Assembly (NCBI GenBank): GCA_031772625.1
Contig: CM062804.1
Span: 280,444,598 to 280,508,597, forward strand
DNA from: Pinus tabuliformis
Taxonomy: Eukaryota > Streptophyta > Pinopsida > Pinales > Pinaceae
Length of the DNA: 64,000 bases
Direction of reading: 5' to 3'
The notes below the pieces were generated by a model. The model was given only the letters and a program-made list of their open reading frames with translations, did not search any database and was not told where the DNA came from. Of this stretch, positions 33,863 through 44,049 are shown in pieces (the first letter of the stretch is position 1; the number at the start of each line of letters is the position of its first letter). Made by a program: the position numbers and the translations under genes.

Positions 33863-34601
33863 ACCGTTGATCACCACGATCCAATGGTTCTCGTCCATTT
33901 TCCTGCACGTTAAAATTCGCGCTCGTTCCTTGTGATCTGACCATCCATCACAGATTTGACGGCTGACACATCCCCCGATCGCGCGACCTATGCATGCGAT
34001 AACTCACGGGGCGGTGGTTTTGGGCTTCCATGCATCATGAATCTGTTGGATCGTGCCTTCATGTATGTAAACTGCCTTCTCCCAAAAGTAGTGTGGGCAA
34101 ACTGCTTACCGCCCTTCCGGTACAGTCCCCCGCCCGTTAATCATCGTGCATCTTCCCTGTCATCTGACCGTCCATCGTTGATCGGACGGTGGATGCTCCC
34201 CCTGATCAAGTGACTTGTGCGTGCGTTAACTCGCGGGGGGGGGGGGGGGGGGGTTTCTGGCTACCACATGACATTGTTTCATTGGATCGTGCCTTTGTAT
34301 ACAAAAACCGTTGATGGCTGATAGGTGGTGCGTGAAATATCGCCCGCCTCCCTAACCACCTTTCCCCTCCGTTTAAACTCTACGTAACTCTCGCATGCGA
34401 TCACCGTTGGATCTGCCCGATGGTGATCCAATGGCCCTCATCGCATCTTCTTTGTCACCTCCAGATAGTTCCTCTCGCGTGATCTCTGCCGTTGATTTTT
34501 ATGATCCAAAGGCTGGGATTATTTCCGTTGTTTAACTCGCTTGTCCTCCTGATAATCCCTGTCAGTTGATCACAGCCATTGATCTCTACGATCCAATGGC
34601 T
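33863..34601 (+). repeat. Repeated imperfect palindromes in element E U3
   Basis: Related inverted-repeat units of the form CCRTTG-ATC ... GATC-CAAYGG lie at 33863-33888, 34402-34436, 34488-34514 and 34575-34601. The last three are spaced 86 and 87 bp apart. A further hairpin CCGTCC ... GGACGG is near 34165-34187. All lie upstream of the TATA box, so they may be protein-binding sites. The right LTR carries the same units. Confidence 0.75.
34235..34253. repeat. 19-base G homopolymer in element E left LTR
   Basis: An uninterrupted run of 19 G. The matching place in the right LTR (38835-38841) has 7 G, so the run grew after insertion or is a read artefact. Confidence 0.8.
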
Positions 34602-34974
34602 GAGATTTATTCCCCGCTAGCTCTTACTCCCGCCATGAAATCTCATTTCCTTTTGACTGTCTTGAGCTCATGATGGAGGAAGGAAGCCATCATCCTGTAC
34701 CCTACAGTTATTATCTCAGCAACCACATTAAACAACAGAATGGCCGAAGGACAAGCAAGTGACTTCGAGCAGTGAAGAACATTTATCAGGCATGGAGTTT
34801 AATCCATAATTCATTCCAGCTGCCAGAGAAGGACATCAGACAATCTAAACAGGCCGATTTTCCCATTAAATCTCTAAGAATTGTAGCAGAGTCCGATTTC
34901 ATATTGTAAATGTGGTTGGTCATTTATTGACACCTCCACACATAGCCTAGTAGAGAAACTTTGTAAATAGATTC

Positions 34975-34982
34975 TATATATA
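34975..34982 (+). promoter_or_regulatory. TATA box of element E LTR
   Basis: TATATATA about 1.55 kb into the LTR, downstream of the palindromic units. It is a likely core promoter. Confidence 0.5.
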
Positions 34983-35628
34983 TCCAGAGACACAATGTAA
35001 TTAGGTTGATGAGTGTTGGATGAGTGTTATTTTGCTGTAAGATTCAACTTCTAGAGATTGTAACTGCTATGATACCTGCAACGTCTGGTCTTCATTTTTA
35101 GGTAATGCAAGCTTCTTTTGTTGTTAATTGCTCACTGTCCACTTCTTCTTCTTGTTCCAGGCTATGCCTATCTTGCATTTATTCATGTGTTGTTAATGTT
35201 AGCATTAGAGGGGCCGTCATCCCACCTCTTTGTTAAGATTTAGCATGTATCATTGAATTTCTATGCAGGTTTCTATTATTTAGTGCCAGAGAGCTATCAT
35301 CTTGTCTGTGTATTAGAAAACAGATTTACAGACCTTTTAACTGGTTGCAACTGGCCATCACATGATCCTATGCATCTGCTGGTGTGGTTAGTCTTCTCCA
35401 TTATCACCTTATCCTCAAACTGTGAGTAATTGGTGGTCTAAAGCCTTGTAGTCTAGGGGTGTTCACCCATGTCTTGGGTCAATCATAGTAGAAGTGGTTA
35501 TCTGGCTTGAATATGCAGCATTTCTTTCATTCATCCACCATTTTTCCAACATTTTTGTTGAATTTGTAATCTTCCCGAGCATCTCTGATATACAACCTAG
35601 GAGAGTTTCTTGGGGTGATAACATTAAT

Positions 35629-35646
35629 TCGTGTTGTTGCCGGGGA
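35629..35646 (+). promoter_or_regulatory. Element E candidate primer-binding site (tRNA-Asp-like)
   Basis: The run GTTGTTGCCGGGGA resembles the end of the TGGCGCCGTTGCCGGGGA site used by many Tat/Athila elements. It lies close to the LTR end GATAACA. Confidence 0.5.
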
Positions 35647-35745
35647 GAGGAGAATTGAAGCTCAGCTTCCCTGGGAGAACGACACAGCTTCAAACTTTGA
35701 TGATAGACAAGGTTTGAACACATATTTTGGTTGTAATCATCTATC

Positions 35746-35790
35746 TGGCGACTCCATTGGAGGAAGACCATCATTTGGTGACTCCACATT
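35746..35790 (+). promoter_or_regulatory. Element E two tRNA-Arg-like primer-site motifs
   Basis: TGGCGACTCCATTGG (35746) and TGGTGACTCCACATT (35776) resemble the site TGGCGACTCCACTAGGGA used by element F. They stand 30 bp apart. Either could be the true primer site if the LTR ends here. Confidence 0.45.
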
Positions 35791-36182
35791 GCAGTTCTGG
35801 CACAGTTGGTGAAGCATGCTCATAGAAATCCTTAGAAATCATCAGCTGAACCAGTGCCTGATTCTGAGAAGACCATTAAGCATATGAAAATATTGCAGAA
35901 AGAAGCATCAGGATCAGGTAAGCCTTGAAATTTTTATCTTTGCTAGTGTAGAAATACCTTAAGAGATTCATACAGCTCCTTGTTATTCATTTCCCTTTTG
36001 GACCTCAGTTCACAGAAAGAAGCACCATGTTGTCCATCATATTCCTCTATCTCCATTATCCTTTTCATTGATTCATTCCACTCAGTCCACCAGTATCCCT
36101 TTCGAATACCTCAGTCATGGCAGGCCAACAAGCCCTTACAAAGATAGAATGAATAGTTGCTGCTAGGTATGGACCTTTAGTC

Positions 36183-37814
36183 TTGCCTACCCCTTTGAAT
36201 GCCATGCCTGCAGGAGATTATCAAGAATTTATGCCAAAGTTTACTGGTTTAGAAGAAGTATCATCTAAAGAGCACCTTGAGTCCTTTTATAGCTATGCTG
36301 ATAACCTGGATATCAATGAAGAGGATTTCTGGATGAGGGTTTTTGTCCAAAGCCTAGATGGGGAGGCTAGAAAATGGTTTAAAGAATTACCCCCTAGGTT
36401 TATTGCAGATATTGAGGCTTTAGATAATGTATTTTTAAAGCACTGGGGGAATAATAAAGATCTGCTCTTTTCTCATGATGAATTTGGGAACTTGCAGAGA
36501 GAAGTTGGTGAGTTGCTGTCTGATTTCAATATTAGATTTAATCATATGTACAGTAGAATGCCAGCTGAAGTTAGACCCATCCTTGTTTCTGCCATGATAA
36601 CTTATGCTAATGCCTTCGATTCTCAGTTCTGCCTGTTGTTAAGAGAAAGAAGATGCACTTCTTTGGCTAATATGCAAGCTGCAACCTTTGAAGTAGAAGA
36701 AAATATCATTGCTGCAGAGAGTCTCAAAGATGATGATGAAAACAGAAGACAGGGAGAAGAATCCTCAACATACTATCATCCTGAAATAGATGAATTAGCT
36801 AGGATGATTGAGTTTTTTGCCTCTGAAGTTTCCAAACTAAAACCTGAGCAAAATTTTGAGGAGGCAGGAGCTCATTGTTCCATTTCTTTTCCAGCTCCAA
36901 ACTTATGTAGAGGAACACATAAGCATGTACAAATTTTGCAGAAAAGAAGAGATACAAACGAAGATCAAAGGGTGAAGACCCTTTGCCAAAATATAGTCAT
37001 GGAGGAAGAGCATCCTGATGAAGAGGAGGAGGTCCATGTTTTGGAAGGTGCCCCTTTCCTAACAAGGGCTACTTATGAGAAAGCAATGTCCAAAGGCACT
37101 GCTCAACAATTTTTTGTAGCTGCAGAACAACAAGTTGGCCAGCAATGCCAGATAGCAGCAGATCCCTTCCTCCAAGAATTCAAGCCCAAAGCCAGCTCAT
37201 CTTCACATGGCTATGCAAATCTACCAATTTTTCAGCTTGCTTTTGTCCCCAGTCCAGTGATTAAAAAGGGAGAGGACAACTCCCCATCATCTTTTGTTTC
37301 TCTGTCTGATCAAATAACAATCCCTCACAGTTGCCCCTTGAACACTGAGGCAGAACAAAATTCAATGCTCAAGGCTGAAACTGATCATCTCAGTCTTGAT
37401 ATTTTAATACCTGCTCAGATGGCCTCTACACAGATTGAAAGGGCAGCTTTTCAGATGACAGAAGAAGTAGATGTGCAGTATTGGAATCCCTCCTTGGATG
37501 AGGATTGTTCAAAGCAAGATGAAGGAGCAGAAAATGTCTTTGTGTCCCCTGCACAGGAATACAATGGTGCATCTTTCATATTAGTTGTGCAGACCACAGA
37601 TGACACAAATAAGTACACAACAACACTGATTATTCAACAGATGTACAAAGGCTCCTCTAAAGAACATCCAAGGAGGAAAATACTTAGAAGGGAAATGAAA
37701 GTTGATCCCTATATACTCATCAAGGTCAAACCTCCTAAAATCTTTGAGGTAGAGGATCAAATAAATCCTATCCTGCTGATCTATGATGAACCGGATGACA
37801 GAAAACAATTTTGA
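36183..37814 (+). CDS. Element E gag (543 codons)
   Basis: An uninterrupted gag frame. Residues about 10-170 form the retrotransposon gag domain (EEDFWMRVFVQSLDGEARKW, FKELPPRF, LSDFNIRFNHMYSRMPAEVR). Residues about 175-543 are acidic, low in cysteine and without a zinc knuckle or protease. Element F's gag has the same domain (VAMRLFVQTFVGDVRKWF, YCVRFNAVYNEIPDHLKPP). A long open frame in an otherwise enzyme-free element suggests that gag was kept by selection for a time. It is part of an LTR element and not a host gene. Confidence 0.85.
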   Translation: MPTPLNAMPAGDYQEFMPKFTGLEEVSSKEHLESFYSYADNLDINEEDFWMRVFVQSLDGEARKWFKELPPRFIADIEALDNVFLKHWGNNKDLLFSHDEFGNLQREVGELLSDFNIRFNHMYSRMPAEVRPILVSAMITYANAFDSQFCLLLRERRCTSLANMQAATFEVEENIIAAESLKDDDENRRQGEESSTYYHPEIDELARMIEFFASEVSKLKPEQNFEEAGAHCSISFPAPNLCRGTHKHVQILQKRRDTNEDQRVKTLCQNIVMEEEHPDEEEEVHVLEGAPFLTRATYEKAMSKGTAQQFFVAAEQQVGQQCQIAADPFLQEFKPKASSSSHGYANLPIFQLAFVPSPVIKKGEDNSPSSFVSLSDQITIPHSCPLNTEAEQNSMLKAETDHLSLDILIPAQMASTQIERAAFQMTEEVDVQYWNPSLDEDCSKQDEGAENVFVSPAQEYNGASFILVVQTTDDTNKYTTTLIIQQMYKGSSKEHPRRKILRREMKVDPYILIKVKPPKIFEVEDQINPILLIYDEPDDRKQF

Positions 37815-38023
37815 TGGCCCAACAAATGGGCAATTTTTGAAGCTTAAGTTTTTCAAGTTTTAGTGATTCTAAGTAGTTTCTTATGTAGTTCTCAGTATAT
37901 GCTTAGTTTGACTCCATGCCCAATGAATACTGGGTAGTGTTTTTAAGCTGGTTTTTCATGAAGGCATTGGTCTATAGGTTCTTGAGACCTCACGGGGAGG
38001 ATCTCATCCCTAGAAGGAGCCAA
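37815..38023 (+). other. Element E 3' untranslated region
   Basis: About 210 bp between the gag stop and the right LTR, ending GGAGCCAA before TGTTAG. Element F ends with the same GGAGCCAA before its 3' LTR, which ties the two families together. No clear polypurine tract is seen, though a GGGGAGGAT run lies at 37995. Confidence 0.6.
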
Positions 38024-39520
38024 TGTTAGATCTACTTTACAATTCAGCGTTTACAGGCTCAAAGGTACCATGGACAATGCTAGTTTTGGTTGCTAAGGTG
38101 CTCACAGTTGTTGGTTTCCTTTTCTCCCTCGTTCTCATTGTAACTCCATAACCCTGCCTTCGTTTCTTTCCATGAAACCTTTTTGTTCCCCATTTAAGTA
38201 TTCTTGTTCTCCTTTGTTTTGGTGTGTAAACTCATGTTTTTTAAAGCCCCGAGCGCTTAGCTCTGAGTCACCATATGACCCGAGCATATAACTCTGTGCT
38301 CTCTTTTAAACCCCAACCCCGTTCTAACCTCCCTTAAACGCATCCTTCGTTTAATCCCAGGCATTGACCTCTTAATCCATTATAACCCATTTTCTTTAAC
38401 CCCCGGGTGCATAACACACGAACCTGTGCTATTTTAACCTCTCGTCGTTTGCTAAATCTTTACCATTGATCGCTGCGATCCAACGGTTCTCATCCATTTT
38501 CCCGTACATTAAACTTTGTGCTCGTTCCTTGTGATTTGACCGTCCATCGTAGATCCAACGGCTGATGCATCCCCCGATCACGTGACCTGTGCACACGATA
38601 ACTCGCAGGGGCGGTGGTTTTAGGCTGCCACGAATCACGAATCTGTTGGATCGCACCTTCATGTAGGTAAACCACCTTCTCCCAAAAGCGGTGTGGGGAA
38701 ACCGCTTACTGCCCTTCTGGTACGGTCCCCCGCCCATTAATTGCTGTGCATCTTCCCTGTCATCTCACCATCCATCGTTGATCGGACGGTGGACTCTCCC
38801 CCCGATCGTGCAACTTGCACGTGCATTAACCCATGGGGGGGTGGTTTCTGGCTACCACAGGACGCTATTTCATTGGATCATGCCTTTGTATACGGAAACC
38901 ACCGATGGCCGATATGTGGTGCGAGGAATACTGCCCACCTCCCTAAACCGCCTTTCCCCGCCATTTAAACTCTGCAAAACTCTCGTGTGCGATCATCGTT
39001 TGATCTGCTCGATGGTGATCCAACAGCCCTCATCGCATCTTCTTTGCCACCTCCTGATAGTTCCTCCCGCGCAATCTCCGCCATTGATTTTTATGATCCA
39101 ACGAATGGGATTATTTCTGCTGTTTAACTCGCCTGTCCTCCCGATAATCCCTGTCAGTTGTTCGCAGCCATTGATCTCTGCAACCCAATGGCTGAGATTT
39201 ATTCTCGGCTAGCTCTTACTCCCGCCATGAAATCTCATTTCCTTTTGACTGTCTCAAGCTCGCGATGGAGGAAGGAAGCCATCATCCTGTACCTTGTAGT
39301 TAATATCTCAGCTACCACATTAAACAACATAATGGCCGAAGGACAAGCAGGTGACTTTGAGCAGTGAAGAACATTTATCAAGCATGGAGTTTAATCCATA
39401 ATTCATTCTAGCTACAAGAGAAGGACATCAGACAATATAAACAGGCTGATTTGTCCATTAAAGCTCTGAGAATTGTAGTAGAGGCCCATTTCAAATTGTA
39501 AATGTGGTTGGTGGTCATTT
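38024..39520 (+). repeat. Element E right LTR (cut by element F)
   Basis: Colinear with 33424-34933 (about 1.5 kb, U3 only). Similarity stops where element F's TGTTAGAG begins. The remainder of the LTR was not found beyond F's right end. Confidence 0.85.
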
Positions 39521-40177
39521 TGTTAGAGTCGGTCTGGTCATCCCTCTGTCAGAGATCAAAACTCTTTATGCATTTCATTTTTAAGTGTCCCGCTCCCTTC
39601 ACTCAGCTGCATTCTGCTAGGGGCATGCCATAATCTGACAGAGAAGGTCATGCTATTTATTTCCCTCATGTCTGTCTCCTGTTGGCTTATGTCCTTGTGT
39701 CAAATAATCAAAAAGTCCATAACAGTCCAGGTCTGGTCCTTCAACGAACAAAGGTCATTTTTGGTCATTAGGTCTGGGAACTGGTCAGTTTGGTCTCGAA
39801 ATATGTCCAGTATAGCCATGCAGGCCAGAGGGATGTTCTTGCAAAGTAATGATCCGCAGAGTTTCACCATCACATTGACAGACTTCGACTATTCTTCAAA
39901 ACTCTGTTTTGAAGAAAAGTCAAATAGTGTCATTTGTGACAAAAGTTTCAAAAAGAGTCGACAATTGATTTCTTCAGGTGCAGTCATGGTTTCTGTGGCC
40001 AAAGTGCTCTGTCATGCAATCCCTGTGAAAAAGTGTCAAAAATTTCATCATTTGAGCCCAAAATCCAAAGAAAAAGTGAAAATCAGGGTGTATTAAAGTC
40101 AGTGAAAAAGTGTTGAAACAAGACATTAGAAAAGTGGGTTTTTTAAAAAGTTAATTTAAAAATAGGACCTCCAAGCC

Positions 40178-40183
40178 TATATA
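40178..40183 (+). promoter_or_regulatory. TATA box of element F LTR
   Basis: CCTATATACACAA about 660 bp into the LTR. If this is the core promoter, U3 is short and the remaining 3.7 kb is transcribed leader, with the coding relic near its start. The 3' LTR has the same box near 51043. Confidence 0.55.
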
Positions 40184-40296
40184 CACAAATATCATCATAA
40201 AACAAGTTCATTGTGAAAGCAAAGCGTTGGAGGAAGGTTGCAAGGTCGTGAGTGGAAGATTGAAGCAATTTGGAGCAGCTTGGAGGCAGTTTCACA

Positions 40297-40435
40297 GAGC
40301 GCGGCGCATATACTCAGGGGCGCGGCGCACTCACCAGGCGCGGCGCACACAGAGCCCGCCCATAGTTCAGAATTAACACAGGCGCGATGCATACCCAATG
40401 CGTAGCACACTAGGTTTTGCGCGTGGTGCACAGGG
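40297..40435 (+). repeat. GCGCGGCGCA-type motif cluster in element F LTR
   Basis: GCGCGGCGCA or one-base variants recur at least three times (near 40298, 40320 and 40338), with looser forms up to 40430. In the 3' LTR copy (51167-51295) several of the CG pairs read TG or CA, the mark of cytosine methylation decay. Confidence 0.8.
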
Positions 40436-40995
40436 TAAAACGCCCAGAACGTTGCCAAATCGCCCCAAAATTTTTGTGGAGCTCTTCTATTTGCAAGGTA
40501 GGCCACCTAAATTCAATTGTGCACCAATTTTTATGGGTGATAAGATGATTTTATGCCTGTGATAAATTGCAAAAAAAATTCATAAAGCAAGCAAAAAGAA
40601 GACATCAAGAAAACCATGATGCTAGGGTTTGTGCTACAGTGATATTGCTGCCAAGGTGTTTTTCCTACCCTACCCCTATTACTCATTCCCCTATGCCATT
40701 TTCCCCATATTCACTACCCTAACACTTCTAAGATCATACTCCCTTTCCCCCTTCTCCTATTTCTCAAAAAACCCAAACCCTACCTTGCCAACAACACAAA
40801 CACTACCCTATCAAATACCCCAAAACCCCTTGTGTATCCCTAAATAAAATTTTCCTATAAACCCCTATTCCCATTATATTATCCCCCATCCTAATGCTCC
40901 CTCTTTAATTGTCCCCTTGGTGGCAGATTGTCAAAGCAAACTCCAGCTTCACTATAATCAAAGGGCAGCCTAAATTCAGTGTGCAAACAACAGTC

Positions 40996-42490
40996 ATGGC
41001 ATCCAAGGTTTCATCAGAATATGAGGAGGAGACCCACAGTGATACAACTTCAGGAGAATAGGTCCCCAAGGGACATCACCGGAGTGGCAAACATGTTAGA
41101 GATGAGCCAAACACCCTCACCGAGTTGCAGGCATGCCCTCTAGCTATGTCATGCTTCCAGCACTTAGCATGTTTCGAATTTTGTCAGAGGGTGGCAAATG
41201 TCAGATTTCATCACGAGTTGGCCCGTCTTTTTGCACTTCACCTACATGGAGGATAGTCTATCTTGGCTGGGGTCACTTTCACATTGACACCCGAAACCAT
41301 ATCTGTGGCAACAGGCATACCGAACATTGGAGAATAATGGCATAAGAAGAAGAAGGTGGAGAGGCATCATTATGAGCCTTACATTAAGGGCAGCTGTTTG
41401 AGCCAGCTCACGAGAGTTTTTCCATTCAGATTTTTGAGAGATGAGTATGCTCCGCTCATGAAATTGATCATGAAATACTTCAGTTGTGAGGGGAGGTTTT
41501 CTCGCCTTTATGCTCATGCACTTTACCAGGGTGCAAATGATGAACCTCCCATTTTTCATCTGCGGGAACATAGAGAGGATGAAAAATTTCATGCAGCATG
41601 AGACCCCTCGACAACAGCTCAATAGTGTTTATCACTTTGCTTTGATCCGGATTTTGGTGGACCATCAATTGGGGTTGCAGGGTATTGCTTGGGAGGACTT
41701 CATCTCCTGTGACTTCTTCAGTGCTCCACAGGTAGTATCAGAGGCAAAGCATGAGATAGGTGGCCCATCCCATCAGTATGAGCAACATGAGACTGCTACT
41801 ATGCCAATATACATCACCTATCAGAGAGGCAGTAGACCCTTATTTGCAGCGGCAAAGCGAGTGTTATCTCCACCCGGGGTAGAAAGGGCCTCGATTCCGA
41901 CATCAACATCATTGGAGCAGGGCAAGGGTAAGAAGAAAGTGCAGGAGGAAGGGCCATCAAGTGAGCGAGAGACCGAATTCGTTCTCCTCCATGATGATGA
42001 GACAAATGTAGAACCAACAAATGCAGAGCTTACAAAGATCATCTAGGAGCAACAATCTGTGATTGAGTCCTTATCCCTTGACTTGGAGAGGGCCAAGTGG
42101 AGCATGAAGTACCTGGAGCAGAGAAAAAAGCAGCTTGAGGACCAAGAGATGATCATGGAGCTGCAAAACATTCGTGAGCATTGCTAAGCTGCTCAAAGAA
42201 GAAGGGTTGAGCTCACATCCTTAGAGCAAGAAATCAATGAGGATCGGGAGGCCAACCTTGAGAGGGTCAACATTCATTTGGAGAGGCTGCTGGACAAGGC
42301 TAACCAGGACCTTGCTCTACTGAGACACATGGCTTTCCGCTATAGGGTGCAAAACATGAGTGCACAGGTCCGAATAAGGAGTTTGAAAGCGAAATTGAGG
42401 AAAGCAACAAGAAAGGCAAAAGAGGCAAAAGAGCAGGATCAGCCTCGAATCTTTCTTGAGGCTTCCTTGGCCCATCATAACACCCCATAG
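40996..42490 (+). pseudogene. Coding relic inside element F 5' LTR
   Basis: The plus strand shows protein-like sequence across 1.5 kb. After an ATG at 40996 (MASKVSSEYEEETHSD) come segments such as LARLFALHLHGG, GVTFTLTPETISVATGIPN, RHHYEPYIKGSCLSQLTRVF, APLMKLIMKYFSCEGRFSRL and LMHFTRVQMMNLPFFICGN. A lysine/glutamate-rich coiled-coil tail follows (to 42490, RSLKAKLRKATRKAKEAKEQ). The TP-x-x-I-x-x-x-TGIP pattern recalls the 'putative plant transposon protein' domain found in extra ORFs of Tat/Ogre and Athila elements. That assignment is from memory. Ogre elements carry such an extra ORF after the LTR. Here it lies inside the inferred LTR. The relic is broken. Confidence 0.6.
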
Positions 42491-43945
42491 GGAACCTCCA
42501 GCCCAAATTTCAAGAAATTTGGGGAATTTTTGGTCACATGGTAATTTTTTGGGCAAAAAACAGGGATTTTCTCCCTGTGGCACGGTGCTAAAATTCTATA
42601 GCTCCAAATGAAGAATGGCTTGCATTTTTGGATTTAGCATGGAAAATCATGTAGTGGTGTCTGGACAAGAAATTTTGGCAAGGTATGGGTCTCCAAAAGG
42701 TCATAAAACACCCAGAAATGGCCTCTCTGCCACTTTTTTGACACACAGGAAGTAGTCTTGGGAGAATGAAGATTTGGAGGGGAAAATGAGCGTGAAATGA
42801 AAAAATTCCAGTGGGGTTAGAATGTAGACAGGACATAATTTCCAAAAATCCCACTTGGGCACATTTTGGACACCTGTAAGTGCCCCAAAACAGACCCCAA
42901 AGTAGCGCAGTGCACAGAGAAAATGGCGCGACACACAGAGGAAAAATTGCCTAATTTGCTTCCATTTCGCGAAATTTCGGTTCGCGACTTCTCCAAGTGG
43001 GCCCGATCATTTACACTTTGGTTTTTTTGGCACCAAAGGCAGCATTTAAAGTGTTTTTTCTCCAGATTGGCTTCTATCCAGGTGGCGAAGGAAGGGAAAC
43101 GGTCACCCAAGCCAAATGTCATGTTTGTAGCGCTGCACCTGTAGCTGATGGTTGGCTCTCCATCTCCATTTTGCAATTATTTGAGTAACTCCCCAACCCT
43201 TGGGAATTCTATCTATTCCTTACACATTCTATATATTGTATGCAAACTATTTGGAAAGGGTTGGTTGGCTTGTAACTTCTGGGAGACTGTGGGAACGAAA
43301 CTTTGTTTCTTCACTGTGTATCTTTGACAGAGAATTAATGAAAGGCAGCGGCTCTGTTTCATGAGATTCTTGTGGTTGTGAGTGTAGAAAATGTGTCTCT
43401 TATGTTTTCATATGTATTTCATTATGTTTCATAATTCAATTCATGTTCATTTCCAGTGAAATTTTCTGAGTGAGATTAGGTAGAATTCAATTTTATTGCT
43501 TTGCCTGTGGGAAAATTTCATGTTCAGTGTTATTCTTCTGTTGAAAAGGATTCATGTCACTATGCCCTTTTCACTTTCTTCAGCAATCTATTCATGTTGC
43601 GGTACCTCAAACTAAATTGTTACATTTTCCGCCTACCTTGCCTCACGGAATAATCTGTGCCTTTGTATTAAATTCTTTGTTCTTTGCTGACCATTGGTCC
43701 CATACCATCCCAGAAGCTCGGTCATTCATGAAAATTGTTTCCAGAATCCCTATTCACTTACTAGCCTAAGGTAAATATTTCATTGTAAGTCATCTCAGAC
43801 CGTTTTCGATTATCTATTCACTGAGCGTGACTCGGAGAGAGCCCTCTCCTGCTCTGGTAGGGCTAGCTACCAGACTGAGCGTGGTTTGTGGTTACCCTAA
43901 TTTTTGCCTTCCTTCAGCCTAAGGTAGATTTAGGTGCTAACATAG

Positions 43946-43963
43946 TGGCGACTCCACTAGGGA
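43946..43963 (+). promoter_or_regulatory. Element F primer-binding site (tRNA-Arg type)
   Basis: TGGCGACTCCACTAGGGA three bases after CTAACA. Ogre-type Tat elements are known for tRNA-Arg primer sites of this form. Confidence 0.8.
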
Positions 43964-44049
43964 ACAAACTAAAATCAAATCCCCTTGTTTCATAATAATT
44001 CTAAGCTTCCGGATGATGAGCTTAGGATTGGAAAGGCTGAGTAAGTCGG

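Larger units (their letters stand above)
33424..35623 (+). repeat. Element E left LTR
   Basis: It begins TGTTAG. It matches 38024-39520 over its first 1.5 kb, which covers U3 only. The right end is taken as GATAACA at 35617-35623, followed by a tRNA-Asp-like primer site. An alternative end just before 35746 (tRNA-Arg-like site) cannot be excluded, because the other LTR does not reach this far. Confidence 0.65.
33424..39520 (+). mobile_element. Element E: Tat-like, gag-only LTR retrotransposon
   Basis: A long left LTR, candidate primer sites, one open gag of 543 codons, about 200 bp of 3' region and a right LTR that is cut by element F at 39520. There is no protease, RT or integrase. This is the plan of terminal-repeat elements with a gag domain (TR-GAG). 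The gag resembles element F's gag, and both LTRs begin TGTTAG, so F-type elements are plausible helpers. The LTRs differ by about 7% in a sampled 345-bp stretch. Confidence 0.8.
39521..43942 (+). repeat. Element F 5' LTR (4.4 kb)
   Basis: It runs from TGTTAG to CTAACA, a perfect 6-bp inverted terminus, with the primer site three bases further. The first 0.9 kb recurs at 50388-51302. It contains a TATA box at 40178, a GC-rich motif cluster at about 40297-40435 and a coding relic at 40996-42490. 42491-43942 is a non-coding remainder, including a TATATA-poor stretch with no recognised signal. Confidence 0.75.

Noticed and set aside
38429-38968. Overlapping frames on both strands in the E right LTR
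   Set aside because: They fall in U3 sequence that is GC-richer and so has fewer chance stops. The frames are not conserved in the left LTR copy.
42300-43188. Several 60-120 codon frames on both strands in the F LTR
   Set aside because: Most overlap each other in conflicting frames. Only the plus-strand relic ending near 42490 shows protein-like sequence.
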